From: Artocarpus heterophyllus
Taxonomy: Eukaryota; Streptophyta; Magnoliopsida; Rosales; Moraceae
Length of the DNA stretch: 64,000 bases
NCBI GenBank assembly: GCA_025403435.1
Contig: CM046348.1
Span: 28,227,802 to 28,291,801 of the forward strand
Reading direction: 5' to 3'
The notes below the pieces were generated by a model that did no database searches, was not told where the DNA came from, and saw only the letters and a program-made list of their open reading frames with translations. Position numbers and translations under genes: made by a program. This document shows, piece after piece, positions 50,255-63,423 of this stretch (its first letter is position 1; every line of letters begins with the position of its first letter).

Positions 50255-50498
50255 ACCAATACCTGGCTAGTTCAGTTGACAGGAGACTGTTTTGCTTAAG
50301 CAAGTGACTCGAGTTCGAGTCCTTGTAAACGTTGCTGCTAGTATTGGGAGACTCTTGCCGCCGTCAGGTCTCTCCTTAGATCGGCTTCAGATTAGTCGGA
50401 TAAACCCCATAGGAGTTGAGGGCCCTTTATATAAAGGGTTGGTGCCTCCCGTGGTGGGCTCTGGAAACCAGGGGGTGTGGATTACCACCACCAAAAAA
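50255..50498 (+). mobile_element. tRNA-derived SINE with 17-bp target-site duplication
   Basis: The 5' part resembles a tRNA gene. An A-box-like TGGCTAGTTCAGTTGA starts at 50264 and a B box GAGTTCGAGTCC lies at 50311-50322, the internal RNA polymerase III promoter. The body ends in ACCACCACC plus an A run. Exact 17-bp direct repeats (AAATATACTGTTTAAGT) flank it at 50238-50254 and 50499-50515, sharing A with the tail. Perfect duplications suggest recent insertion by LINE machinery. The 73-codon frame inside is not a gene. Confidence 0.9.
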
Positions 50499-50822
50499 AA
50501 ATATACTGTTTAAGTGTGAAGTTCATGACTTGTAAAGTCCACACATCGGTCTACGTTCACATTCTTACCTTATCTTTCATGTAATATCAATAACAATATT
50601 ATACTTAACATTAAAAAATATAAAAATAGCATATTTAATATATTATTTAATTTTATGCTTCAATATATGATGCTATATTTTATTAAAATTGTTTAATATG
50701 ACATAATTATTAAACTTTAAAACTTTTAAAAATAAACTTTTAATATTAAAATAACTCAAATGTCAAATTTACTGTCATCGCATCAACTTAACTTTGCATT
50801 GGATATGATCTTAACTGGCTAT

Positions 50823-52333
50823 TGTCACATTCCAAGGGCCATGATTGAGGTAAATTAAATTAAATGAAAATCAATTAAACAAAACAGCTGATTAAGCGAA
50901 ATAAATTTCTCAATCGAAATAAATCTCATTAGTAATACCTACCATTCTGCTCCAACGATCTCCTCAAAACAAGTTTACCATTTTATTTTGTACAAAGCAA
51001 TCTAGTACACCACCGTAGTGGCTCAACCGGGTTTTAGGACCTGCCCCCAAGGTCACTCTCTGCACGACCTGATCTCTGTGCGTAGCATCATGCACTGGTG
51101 TCTCATTTCAAACGAAGTTCTTGACTCATTTGGTACTACATACTTTGGCACTTATATCGTTAATTGAGTCTCATGTTACCAAGTTATCTCATTTACATTC
51201 ATTATTAGTGTGCCTTTAAAGTCCAAATAATTATGTCACAAAACCAAAATCCTTTTTACCATTAAATGATGAATACTAATGCAAAACTACTATTTGTATG
51301 CAGCACTGTCGATCTACCAACCATTCAGGTCTAGCATGCCGAACTGCTAACATTCGTCCTACCGACCTTCTAAGTCCAGCCTGTCGAAATGTTTGAATTT
51401 GGCCTGCCGAAGGATGAGTTCGGCCTGCTGATCTGTTGAAATCTGTAAAATTTCTAGATTTTAAACCTCGACAATTCTGAGCTCAAAGATCAATCTAATC
51501 CTACTATATCAGTTCATAGATCACAAAAAATACACAGAAATCATAGAGAGTCAATTTGTAACAGTTTTACATGATCTTCCCCAAATGTTTCCATATTCAA
51601 AGTTATAGCATTTAATGAAAATCCCCAATCTATAAAGAAAACCCAAGATATGGATTTGCTTAGATTTTTGTCATCAAGATTCCAAAGAAAACACACTTGC
51701 TTAACCACAAATTCAAACATGCATGTCAAAATCTAAGTCAAAAATACCAAGAACACAAACTAAGTTCACCTTTTCCACTATATCTCACTTTGATCTCAGA
51801 TTCCCCTTAGATGGTGTTAGAGATTCATTTCTGCAAAAACTTCAAGATGGGTTCTCAGATACGGAAGAAAATAGGGCTTCATCTTCAACTTTGGCCTCTG
51901 GTTTGACAATGGCTGTTTGTTTCTTCTTTTTTTTAATTAGTAAAGTAGAAAATGAGAAAGAGAGAAAGAGAGAGAAAACATGAAAGAGAAAGAGGCATAA
52001 AACTAGGAAAATTTTGGGGCGTTGCTCTAGCTTTTTTCTAAAAAGTAGAGGAGTTTTCAAGACAAAAGCATGGGCTTTTATGTGAAGTACAAATGAAAGG
52101 CAAATGTGGCATTATGGTAATTAAGGAAAAAGCCAATAATATGAAGGTCAATGAGTAAAACTACTTCAAAATTAATATATTTATATATAAAACCATAATT
52201 TTAAATGACTTGAAAAATTAGAATTACACAAATAAAATTTTTAAAATACATGCTAATGACATTTAATTATCTCGACACACTAAATAATTAAATTTAATAT
52301 AATTAATCTTACTTAAAATTCACAGGCGTTATA
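50823..52333 (-). repeat. solo LTR distantly related to family B
   Basis: A single 1511-bp LTR from TGTCACATTCC to GGCGTTATA is flanked by the direct repeat GCTAT (50818-50822 and 52334-52338). No internal region is present, so it is a solo LTR left by recombination between two LTRs. The block at 51009-51100 (CACCACCGTAGTGG, GGACCTGCCCCCAAGGTC) matches the B LTR at 18301-18400. It carries a decayed TTCGGCCTGCCGAA array at 51305-51434. Confidence 0.88.
51305..51434. repeat. decayed motif array in the solo LTR
   Basis: Six or so units are related to TTCGGCCTGCCGAA. Two are near-perfect (at about 51400 and 51419), the rest carry C-to-T and G-to-A changes. Confidence 0.7.
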
Positions 52334-53794
52334 GCTATAACCTATATATTCATAATAATGTGGTACATGTTAGACGTGTATGCCCTAAGGAATAAAAATA
52401 TAATATAATTTTGGAGACATTTTTATCAATAAAGAATTTATTTATTATTTATATACCAAATTTTGTCCTCTTTATGTTCATATTTGTTGAATGTCTGTTA
52501 AGTAAATAATAGTCTGAGACTGTTGATCTAAACCTTTAAGAATTGGGCATATGATGGACAAATTATACAAAAGATATGATTCTTAAGATAACGGTCTAAA
52601 TCATAAGATCCGCAATCAAGGAAATAAAGTTGGGCACTTTATTCATGCAAAGATTATTATGTTGTCTATATCCTTAACGCGAAATGGTTTGTCTTGACCA
52701 TCGAGGTGGACTCGTGAATAGAAACATTGGCACGTTGTCATAGGTGACGATGTGTTGGATCGAGACATAAAGCGAATTGATTTGGATTAATAATTCTGTC
52801 CCATCGAATCGATTCACTTTAGACAATCATTTGTATTGTATCTTAATCCTGAGATGAATAGTAGGCCTACTGTCTTGACTTATGTCTTTTGATGTACCAA
52901 AGGGTGACATCCACATTTTAATAGTGGTACGCATGTTGATATGCTGGAGGCATGACTCTTGATAACGTAGACCTGTTATTCATAGATATAGAATCCATAG
53001 CTCCTCTTTGGGAGTAGTGATATCCTCTTATATACATTATCCTGTAATTGGAAAACTGGAGCGCTCAACCAATTGAATACATAGGTGTAACCAAATAGTA
53101 TACTATCTTTCGATGGTAAGTTTTTCGATTGTGAGATAATGGAACGTAAGATAAAAATAATCGGGAAGGTAAGATAGAACTTATCCTTAAGCCAATTATG
53201 GATAATCCTATGGGGATATGATACACTATGATGTGTCATGGAGACTTAGCTATACGGGCTTTGTAATTTTATATAGTTCGAGAGCACAACTCCAAGCTTT
53301 TACTAGAGTAGCGTTGGAGTTGATAATTATAAAATATATATCTAGGATGTTGGGTTTCATAATTATCGGGAGCTTGAACTATATATGTCCATTTGGTCCC
53401 TTTTGCTAGCTCACAAAAATCTTGTAACGATATGACATGTTTTTCTAATAATTGGTGACTTATGTCAGATTTAACAGATTGGCTGAAATTCTATAAAATC
53501 AGATAATTTATGTTTATTTATCGGTTGAATTAATTTTGTGATAAAATTAATTCAAGATAAACTTGTTGAATTATCGGGATCAAATAATTCATGCATGTTT
53601 ATCGGTTGGATTAATTTTAAATTAATTCAATATAAACTTGTTGAATTATTAGGAATATTTATTTCCTAGAGATTATCTAGATATGACTGTTTTAATCAGA
53701 TAAATTCTCTATTGCTTTTTTGAATTAAAACTGAGGCTTTATCCCAAGAATTTCAAGTGAAAAATAAAAATTCGCAGGAATCTTTTATCGAAGA

Positions 53795-53878
53795 TTCAGT
53801 AGGCCAATCTTTAAGTTTGGCCTGCTGATTGAGAAGCTTCGGCAGGCCGATCTGCTAGTTTGGCTTGTTGATCGGCGA
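53795..53878. repeat. short motif array in the E4 LTR
   Basis: Four units of mixed orientation occur, including CTTCGGCAGGCCGATC and TTTGGCCTGCTGATT. They lie about 110-195 bp upstream of the TATA box. A fifth single unit (TTTGGTAGGCCGG) lies in the leader at about 54935. Confidence 0.75.
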
Positions 53879-53988
53879 CAAAAGGATCACATGTTTCTAT
53901 GTAGATTTTATCAGATATTGTTTTTGATTTGATTCTGATTTGAATTTTCGAGGCCTTATCTGATAAGGACTGACTCTTGGACCTAACC

Positions 53989-53999
53989 TTTATATAAAG
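53989..53999 (+). promoter_or_regulatory. TATA box of E4 LTR
   Basis: TTATATAAAGG is the only good TATA match in the LTR and sits about 400 bp before its end, a reasonable U3/R boundary. Confidence 0.55.
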
Positions 54000-54393
54000 G
54001 GGAGTGAGTTTCTTTATTATTTAGATCAGTTAAGAGATTAAGAGTGAGATTCTGTTTGTGAGACTCTAGAAACTCTCTGACAGCTATTGTTTACAAATCA
54101 TGAACTGTAACTTTGGGTTCTCTCAATTGGTTGGAAGGAGAGTCACTTGGTGGAAGAGCTGTACGTGTGAGCCCATACTCACTCCGATCGTGGATAGATA
54201 ATAGCAAAGAAGGCCAGTTGGTTTAGGTCCTTCCAGAATGTTACTTCTCTTCACAGATTGTGGAAGCTTTACAGCATATATAAGGTTAGTAAGATCTAGT
54301 TAATTTATGCATATAGCATGTCAAACTTATGTTTTAGAAAATACTTTGATATAAAAGAATTTTAAAATTTTGTTGCGTACTATTTTTTCAACA

Positions 54394-54956
54394 ATTAGTA
54401 TCAGAGTCCTTTTTTTTTACGTAAATTTGCAAGTTTGTGATCATGCTATACGTATAAATTATGTGATCTTGATCTTTCTTATGCTTGAATTTAATTTTAT
54501 AGAGAGTTGACACTCTAGGTTTTTATATATTTTTATATGTCATCATGGATTATATGGTGAATGTTTATTAATTAATTATGGTTGATTAAATTATTATTTA
54601 ATTATTTATTAATTAATTAATTTATAGGTTATGGTTCCTGAGAGGTTTGAATGTGTATCTAGGTTTTTCATGTAATTAGATGGCAGACTATCATCTCCGT
54701 CGAGGAATTATTATTTAATTTTAAATTTGTAGAAATTTTGTAATTAAATAATCATTCGGAGAAGATGGATCTAGCAGCGGATCTAGAAGATGGATGATGG
54801 CATTCCCAGTTATTTCCCGAGTCTCTAAGTTTATGTTTTTGAATTATAAAAAATAAAATTGATAAATTGCATCAAAATTGTATTTTTTGGAAAAGGGGTG
54901 ATCTCTACTCGGTCGACATGTTGAACCCTCTAGTTTGGTAGGCCGGTGGTCGTAGA
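54394..54956 (+). other. E4 primer site and leader, cut by A2
   Basis: The primer site TTAGTATCAGAGTCC at 54395-54409 is two to three bases off the TGGTATCAGAGC standard. The AT-rich leader has no long frame and stops at 54956, where A2 begins. The rest of E4 should resume beyond A2, outside the window. Confidence 0.65.
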
Positions 54957-55321
54957 TGTAACGCCCCTTAATTCAGATGTCACAGATGTCGTTACATACA
55001 TACATACATACTTGTTTAAACTTAAACACAAACATAATTGCAAAACTTATACGGTACTTTTAATTGAAAACAGGGTTAAACATACATTACCAGGATCCAT
55101 TCATACGTTTTTTTTTTTTTTTTTTTATCTTAATGTCTTAACATTGTAAAATCACATTGCATAGATCATTCCATTTCATAATTTATTCATTTCTACTTTA
55201 AATTAATCATGAACTTATATTAATAAAATAGATATACCAAGTTGTAAAATCAAGACTTATAAAAATATCACAACATATCACATTAAACATCAAATCGATT
55301 AAAACTTACTTACTCCCACAG

Positions 55322-55491
55322 TTCGGTAGGCCAAACTTGGGACTTCGGCAGGCCGAACATGATTGGCAGGCTGGAGTTCTCTCAACCGGTAGGCCGGCAG
55401 AGGCTTTGCAATTCAGACCAAAAACTCATCCATGTTCAGCAAGCCAAAAAATACGATCGGCAGGTCGGCCAAAAAGTTCAGCAGGCCGTTC
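55322..55491. repeat. motif array in A2 LTR (AGG orientation)
   Basis: About seven units correspond in place to the A1 array at 4641, including the same 49-bp gap, but with different point changes. Confidence 0.82.
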
Positions 55492-57625
55492 GAGACCAAT
55501 CTTTGAGAAAACTTAAATTTTAATACATACCAACTTTTTGTAAAATATAGCAGAAGTTCATAATTCATTAAAAAGTGATAAAATAACTTATAAAACCATA
55601 ATATAAGTATTCTCAAAACTTAACATAAAAATATATGTTCAAAATATATAACATAATTAAAAAACATAAGAGCGTTCTTCTTGGCGTGCTTCTGGCTACA
55701 ATTCATCGTGCATAATGCTCACATGCCTTCCCATGTCCTCCGCCTAGTCCATGATTTTCTTATCATTATCTGCAACATGACATAAAACATGATTAAGCCA
55801 ATGCTTAGTAAGTACATATAATTCTCACAATTTAAAACATTTCATAAACATCATCATCATCATCATTTTCATCATATCATAAAAGTGCCTTAAGCACAAT
55901 TTCATAAAAACATATCTTTCATTACATTGACCATTTTAAAACTTATTCCATTTTTATCTTAAGGGCCCAAGTGTTGCACCGTAAACATCATCATAGGCGC
56001 GCCGTCATGAGAGGAGAAGGGTAGCTAATCCAAAACCAAACATGACATCATAACATTTCATTTCATAACATTGGTGTGCAACACTTATTAGGTGATACAT
56101 ATTTATATAATTTTCATACTTTGAAACATGCCATAATCATCATGCATAACTTAAAATCATGAAAATCTTTCATAGAAATTCTTAAGGAAAATATCCATAA
56201 AATCATCATGAATATCATTATGAACATAACGTCAAATCTTGTAAAAAAAAAAATGTGTCATGTTGCAGGTGAGAATGTACTTACCTTAACGCTAGCTTAC
56301 TAAACCTTAAAAATAAGTGCTCTTGGCGAAGACGCCGCGGTCTCGTAATGCTTGTTCCTTGAGTGTTTATGCCATTATCCATTTAAAGATGCAATACATT
56401 AATACATATCATGAAATATCCATTCTCATAACATTCATACATATAATACTCGTATACATTCATCACATTTTAGAAACATATCTCATAATCATCATCATAA
56501 AATTATCATCAAAACATATAAACGCTATTCATAACATGCTCCCTTAAAAATCAAAACATTTCATACATTGTAAACATGAAAATCTTTTTGAAAAATGTTT
56601 TTTAATAATTTAAAACACATATACTTTAATTTAATAATTCATACAAACATCTTATTTTCATGCATAAAATCATTTCATTATCATAAAATCATTTAAATAC
56701 ATATATATATATATAACATATAACATTTCATAAACAAAATCCAGAAATAGCATTATTAAAACAGTTTTCTCATTGTCATCTCATAAAAATTTCATAACAT
56801 AAAATACATTCATCATACATACATATGCATATTCTTAACAACTTTTCATGAAATCATCATTCTTTTACCTCTTGAATAATCATTACATTTTTCATGCATC
56901 CAGGTAAAACAGTAATATTATTGTGAAGAGTAGAAGATAGAAATATTCATTTTTCATAAAAATACCGAAAGAACAAGAAACGTGAAGAAACATCACATAA
57001 TACATACATGGACAAAATACAAAACCTAGAGAAGGTATTGTAGATGAATTTGAGGAGGAGAATTTCTTTTTCAAAAACACTGGAAAACTAAATTCTTACC
57101 TTGAAATATCTTCTCAAAATCCTTGAATTTTAGTCAACGAAATAAGACTTTTCTTACAATTTTCTTGCAGAAAATTTTGAGAGAGAAGGAAGTGAAATGC
57201 GTGGAGAAGAGAAGAGGAAGAGAGAAACAAATGTCTCAGAAATTTGAGAGAGAAAAACGTGAGAAGGAGAGAAAATAATGAAAAAGGAAACGTTAAAATT
57301 TTTTTTAACGTAATAAGCATAATTGATGGGAATTCAATTCCCTTCATTAAGTCAGAATTTTCTAACTGTTGAGGGGCTATTGGCGTGGAAAAAAGAAGAG
57401 AAAGAAAAGGAAGGTCAAACAAATCATCAATCTTACCATAACTTACCCTCTAAAAATAGGAAACCACTTAAAATAATACAAATCAATGCAAAGTCAAACC
57501 CCTTATTTCCTTAACTGATAAAATCCTTCCATTATTATGCTAATTAATCACATTAAATAATCCAATTAACGTAATTAACTCAGCCATAATTTTGGAGAGA
57601 TTTCTGTTGACTGCTCATCAGCCAT

Positions 57626-57734
57626 GTTCGGCCTGCCGGTTCCACAAGTTCGGCCTGCCGATGGGTTTCTTCGGCCTGTCGATCTCGGGCAGAATGTTCG
57701 GCCTATCGATCTTAAAAGTTCGGCCTGTCGAACT
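57626..57734. repeat. motif array in A2 LTR (CCT orientation)
   Basis: Five clear units correspond to the A1 array at 6866, shorter than either A1 copy. Confidence 0.82.
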
Positions 57735-58017
57735 TTCCTTAAATGCCATACAATAAAACATTCATACAATATTGCATCATAAATAAACATACATTCAAAA
57801 TTTCACATGAACACTAGAGCACAACGATTCCAAGCGGTCGTCACCTGTCACAAAACTTGACATAAGAAGTTAGTAACATACACATCATATATCTTATCAT
57901 ATAACGTAATTTATTAATAAAATTCCTTAACAACGTTACCAGCTTAACATGGTCCGTTACATAAAATAGGCGAGTGTTATAATTCTCCCCACCTTATAAA
58001 AGTTTCATCCTCGAAAC

Positions 58018-61000
58018 TTAGAATAAATGCAGATACATAACTTTCATATCATCTTCACGTTCCCATGTAGCTTCTTCAACTTGCTGATTTTGCCATAACA
58101 CCTTGACCAATGGAATTTCTTTATTCCTCAAAGTCTTGGTTTTCCGATCGAGTATCTTCATTGGCTTTTCTTCAAAACTTAAGTCTTCCCGTATGTCGAT
58201 CACTTGTGGCTCAATCACATGCGTAGGGTCCGGAACATACTTCTTGAGCATGGAGACATGAAATACATCATGCATTGTGGACATTTCAAATGGCAACTTC
58301 AGCTAATAAGCTACTTTGCCTATTCGTTTAACAACTTTATAAGGACCGATGAATCTTGGGCTTAGCTTGCTTTTCTTCCCAAACCTCATAACCCCTTTCA
58401 TTGGTGCAACTTTCAAAAACACATATTCGCCTACGGTGAACTCTAAAGGTCTTCTTCTTTTGTCAGCATAACTCTTTTGATAGCTTTGAGCGGTCTCTAT
58501 TCTTCTTCTTATCAACTTGATCATCTCAGAAGTTTCATTCACAAAGTCGGTTCTTTTAGCATCTACGCTTTCCATCAACTTCTTTTCACTAGCTTCGTGC
58601 CAATATATAGGTGACTTGCATTTTCGTCCATACAGCGCTTCATATGGTGCCATTCCAATTATCGCCTGAAAGCTGTTGTTATAAGCAAACTCTGCTAACG
58701 GTAGCATTTTACACCAGTTAGTCTTAAAATCGAGAGAACATGCCCGTAGCATATCTTCTAGAATCAAGTTCATCCTCTCTATTTGGCCGTCAGTCTGAGG
58801 ATGAAAAGCCGTACTGAAATGAAGCCTGGTTCCCATTGCAGTTTGTACACTCTTCCAAAACTTAGATGTGAACCTGCCATCACGATCTGAGATAATTGAC
58901 TTGAGAATCCCATGAAGTCGTACAATCTCCTTAACATAGAGTTTCGCTAACTGTTCCATAGAGTAAGTGATCTTGATAGGAATGAAATGTGCCGTTTTCG
59001 TCAGCCGATCCACAACTACCCAAATTGCATCATTACCGTTCATAGTTCTGGGTAAGCCAGTAATGAAATCTATTGCTATTTCTTCCCATTTTCATTCCGG
59101 TATTTGGATATACTGCAGTTCACCACCAGGTCTCTGGTGTTCAGCCTTTACTTGCTGACATGTCATACATTTCTTCACATACTTTGCAACATCATGTTTC
59201 ATTCCAAACCACCAGAAGTTACCCTTTAGATCATTATACATCTTTGTTGCACCTGGATGAATAGAATAAGGAGTGTCATGAATTTCTGCCAAGATCCTTT
59301 CCCTTAAATTATCAACATTGGGAACACATAAATGATCCTTAAGGTACAGAGTTTCGTCATCCGCAATACGAAACTCTTGACATTTTCCTTCTTTCATTTC
59401 TTGCTTGATCCTTACAAGGCTTACGTCATCATCTTGCTTACTCTGAATTTCATTATACATCATCGTTGCAAGAGAGAGTGCTGATAGCTGGCCTGCTATA
59501 AGTTCTAAACCTAAGTCTAGACTTTTCTTCCTTAAAGGTGGAGACATTGCTTGCATTGACATCAACGTGGCAACTGACTTCCTACTTAAAGCATCAGCTA
59601 CTTGGTTAGCTTTACCAGGATGATAAAGGATTTCACAATCATAATCCTTCACCAACTCTAGCCATCTTTGTTGTCTCATGTTCAGGTCTTTTTGCGTGAA
59701 GAAGTACTTCAGACTTTGATGATCAGTGAAGATCTTGCATTAGACTCCATACAAATAGTGTCTCCATATCTTCAATGCAAAAACGACTGCTGCTAACTCG
59801 AGATCATGAGTAGGATAGCTCTTTTCATAGTCCTTCAGTTGTCTTGAAGCATAAGCAATCACCTTTTCATTCTGCATCAATACAGCTCCGAGGCCCATCT
59901 TAGATGCATCACTGTAAATAACAAACCCATCATTACCTTCAGGAATTGCCAACACTGGAGCCGTCGTTAGTCTTTTCTTCAGTTCTTGAAAACTCTTTTC
60001 ACATGCATCCGTCCATTCATACTTCTTTCCTTTGCGAGTTAAGTTCGTGAGTGGAGCTGCTATCTTGGAGAAATCTTCTACGAATCTCCGATAGTAACAT
60101 GCTAGACCTAAGAAGCTCCTTATTTCACTTGCATTCATCGGTTGCTTCCAATTGAGTACAGCTTCTACTTTAGCAGGGTCCACCATAATCCCATCCTTTG
60201 AAATAACATGCCCCAGGAATGACACTTTATCAAGCCAAAACTCGCATTTGGGGAACTTAGCATATAGCTGGTGTCTTCTTAAAGTCTCCAGCACAATCCT
60301 TAAATGCTCCTCATGTCCTTCTTGATTCTTAGAGTAGGCAAGAATATCATCGATAAATACAACAACAAATTTATCAAGGAAATCCTTGAATACCCTGTTC
60401 ATCAAATCCATAAAGGCAGCAGGTGCATTCGTCAGACCGAAAGGCATAACCATAAATTCATGGTGACCATACCTCGACCTGAAAGCAGTCTTGGGGATAT
60501 CTCCTTCTTTAATCTTCAACTGGTGAAACCCTGATCGTAGATCAATCTTTGAGAATACCGATGCACCCTTAGCTGATCAAATAAATCATCAATTCGAGGC
60601 AACAGATACTTGTTCTTGATCGTCACCTTGTTCAGCTCTTTGTAGTCGATGCAGAGTCTCATAGTGCCATCCTTCTTTTTCACAAACAAGACTGGAGCAC
60701 CCCACGGTGAGTGACTTGGCCTGATAAATCCTTTGTTAAGTAGCTCCTTTAGTTGCATGTGAAGCTCCTTTAACTCTACCGGGGCCATTCTATATGGTGC
60801 TTTTGAGATTGGGTCAGTGCCTAGAGCGAGCTCAATCTCGAATTCAACTTCTCTTTCTGGTGGTAGACTCATTAGATCATCAAGAAACACATCTTCATAT
60901 TCATGAACAACATGCACATCTTCAATTCTTGTCTTTCCTTCTTGGCTTTTGTCTACAATGTTTGCTAGATAGCCCATACAGCCACTTGCTAAAAGCTTCC

Positions 61001-61740
61001 TTGCTTTCATTGCTGATAGAAACATACTGGGTTTCTTTCTGGTCTTGCCAACATAAATGAACTTCTGATCACCTTCAAGATGGAAAATCACCTTTCGTTT
61101 CTGGCATTCTATTGAGGCATTATACTTGCTTAGGAAATCCATCCCAAGAATCATGTCGTAATCATGCATGTCGATCACAATGAGGTCGACGAAAAGTTCC
61201 CTATTAGAAATCCATAGGGGTACTGTACATAAATAGTGCGTGGATAATATCACTTCCCCGGAGGGTAGTGTCGTAGTGAATCCCTGTCTCATAGGCTCTA
61301 AACGAACCCCTAACTTCTTAGCATGTGACATAGACACAAAAGAATGTGTGGCACCTGTATCAAAAAGAACATAAACATCATTAGCTAAGCTTGTTATCTG
61401 ACCTGTGACCACATTGGAGGCTTCTACAGCCACTTGTTCTTTCGCCATGGCATAGATTCGGGCATTTGTCGGTGGGGCTTCAATTCTCCCTTGACTAATT
61501 AATGGCCCTTCAAGGGAGGCTTGCATCTGATGCAGCTGGGTTTGAGGAGGAGCTCTTTGCGGGGCATTAGCATTCATCAGTTTAGGGCAGTTCTTCACAA
61601 AGTAGTCTTCACGCCCACATATGAAACATTGGTTTGTCCCCAATCGGCATTCCCCTGGATGTTTCTTTCCACATTTGGCACATGGTTGAAATCGCTTGTC
61701 ATTGTTGTTGCGCTGACCATCATTGTGCATTGTCTTAGCC
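58018..61740 (-). pseudogene. pol: A2 zinc knuckle and pol (protease to integrase), broken
   Basis: The segment starts with the C-terminal gag knuckles (C-A-K-C-G and C-F-I-C-G, about 61690-61600). Then come protease L-F-D-T-G-A-T near 61365, [11 protein letters not shown] near 60350, RNase H Y-S-D-A-S-K near 59905, the integrase zinc region near 59250-59150, the DDE core with F-H-P-Q-T-D-G near 58810, and the chromodomain-like tail ending at 58018. Lesions are a one-base loss near 60570 inside RT, TAA at about 59740, TGA at about 59092 and TAG at about 58303. It is less damaged than A1 and differs at many positions. Confidence 0.9.
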
Positions 61741-62622
61741 CTGCTGTTGTTGAGGATTGCCCTTCCTCTTATTGTTCCTCCAGTTCTGGTTGTTGTTGTT
61801 CCTATGGGGAGGGCGGTTTTGGTTTTTTGCATTGTTGGCTTGTTGGGCCAACTGTGACCGGTTCCTTCTTAGCTTAGACAGATGAAACTTAGCACGCTGG
61901 GCTCTCATAACAACCTGTTCTTGTGTCCTTGGTGGACTTGCCTCATCAACAATCGCAGCAATGTCTGGTCTAAGGGCTCTGATCAACCTTCTGACCCTTT
62001 CACCTTCATTCATAACCATCCCTAGGCATAGACGGGCAAGTTGGTCAAACTTTGTCACCACATCAGTGACTGACATATCCCCTTGGCGTAAGCTTTCGAA
62101 CTTCTCATAATGTTTCCTCGTGACATTCATGTGGAAGAACTTTGTGTTGAACTCGTGAACAAAGTCATCCCATGTCATCTCTTCAACATTCCTGCTCTGT
62201 TCAATGCCATCCCACCAAATTTTGGCCTCCATTGTAAGACAGTACGAGGCACAGAGAACCTTTTCATTATCCGTGAAATTCATGAGTCGTAAGGTGGCCT
62301 CAATCGTCTTCAACCATCCCTGAGCAACTAACGGGTCCTTAGAACCCTCAAAGTCTGCTGGCTTGACCCTTTTCCATCTGACCAGAAGAGGTTCCTAATA
62401 TGCTGCTCTTGGTTCAGCAGTAGGAGCTGGGACTTCATTGACTTGAGGCTACGGAGGAGGAGGAGGCACATCATTGCCTCGTTGTTCACCATTCTGACCG
62501 TTAGCCCTTAAAGCAACAATCTCCCTTCTTTGATCCTCCAACTGCCTTTGCAGTTCAGCGATCATTGTCATGAGTCTTTCGTTAGTTTGGGTGCGAGTCT
62601 GCATTCTTCTATGTCCATCCAT
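61735..62622 (-). pseudogene. gag: A2 gag, broken
   Basis: The ATG at 62622 aligns with A1's at 11954. Stops at 62449 and 62395, both TAG where A1 has a glutamine codon or the context predicts one, precede an open capsid-like part from 62313. The frame shifts near 61735, upstream of the knuckles. The domain order and asparagine-rich linker are as in A1. Confidence 0.85.
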
Positions 62623-63423
62623 TGTTAATTTTCCTAAAATAATTAGGACTTAGAAATAATCTTCCATTTATGAGACAGGTGATGAGACTATAAAAGTGTA
62701 CATTTTCTAAGGCTTAAATCATTTATTTATGCTTTTATTTCTCATTAAATCCTCTAATTAGTAGCATTTTGTGTTAATAAGTATTTTTATGTCTTAGTGT
62801 GTAAATGTGTTTAAAAATGTAATTTTAGTGTGTTTTTATGTTTAATAGAATTGTTAGTAATTTTTAGAGTCATTTTGGTGTGTTAGATAAGTGTCTAGTC
62901 TGTAAATAGTCAAAGCCGTAAAAATAATACGGTTATTTTATTTTGAGTTTTAGAGTGTTTGATAGTGTGTTTTAAGTTTCTAAATATGTTTTACTATATT
63001 TTTAGTAATTTCCAAAAATATTTTCAAGTCATAAAAATTATATCTGTGTCAAACCGTAAGAGACTGGAAATTTTAGAAGTTTTTATTTATTTTTGTGTGT
63101 TTTAATGTAAAATAAATATTTTTAATATTTTTGTAAATATTATGTTTGTAAAATAATTAATAGTAGTGTGTTTGTGATTTTTAGATTTAAAATATGGAGG
63201 AAAAACGGAACAAAACGGCACCAAAACGGATAAAATTGGACATCAAATGCATCAAAAAGATAAAAGAAATTCGAATTTATATTAAATGGGACACGTGGCA
63301 TCATGAGAGCCGTTAGATTCACTGCCAAATCAATCTCAGCTGTCCGAGGAAGAGACGCATGTCAACGCGTCATCCGATGCGTCAGCGGAATCTCAGAGGC
63401 GCAGTCAACGTGTCAAAATATGA

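Larger units (their letters stand above)
52368..54393 (+). repeat. 5' LTR of element E4 (copia-type or large non-autonomous)
   Basis: A 2026-bp LTR starts TGTTAGACG and ends TTTTCAACA, followed at once by a tRNA-iMet-like primer site. A TATA box lies at 53989-53999 (TTATATAAAGG). It contains four motif units at 53795-53878. The second LTR is not in the window. Start and superfamily are inferred. The 5' end lies only 29 bp from the solo LTR's target repeat. Confidence 0.7.
54957..57981 (-). repeat. A2 left LTR (3' LTR in the element's sense)
   Basis: The LTR runs from TGTAACGCCCC to GTGTTATA, where the normal CA end has become TA. Purine-rich sequence follows on its right (minus strand AAGGTGGGGAGAAT). 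Confidence 0.9.
54957..62679 (-). mobile_element. element A2, second family A Ty3/Gypsy copy, interrupted on the right
   Basis: A 3025-bp LTR and the whole internal coding region match A1 closely. The leader is cut at 62679, where A1 continues differently (12011 onward) and a new TG-initial sequence starts. The element's left target repeat should be GTAGA (54952-54956). Its right LTR, primer site and right repeat are not visible. It sits inside E4 and hosts E5. Confidence 0.9.

Noticed and set aside
50292..50513. 73-codon plus-strand frame
   Set aside because: It lies within the SINE body and uses the SINE tail.
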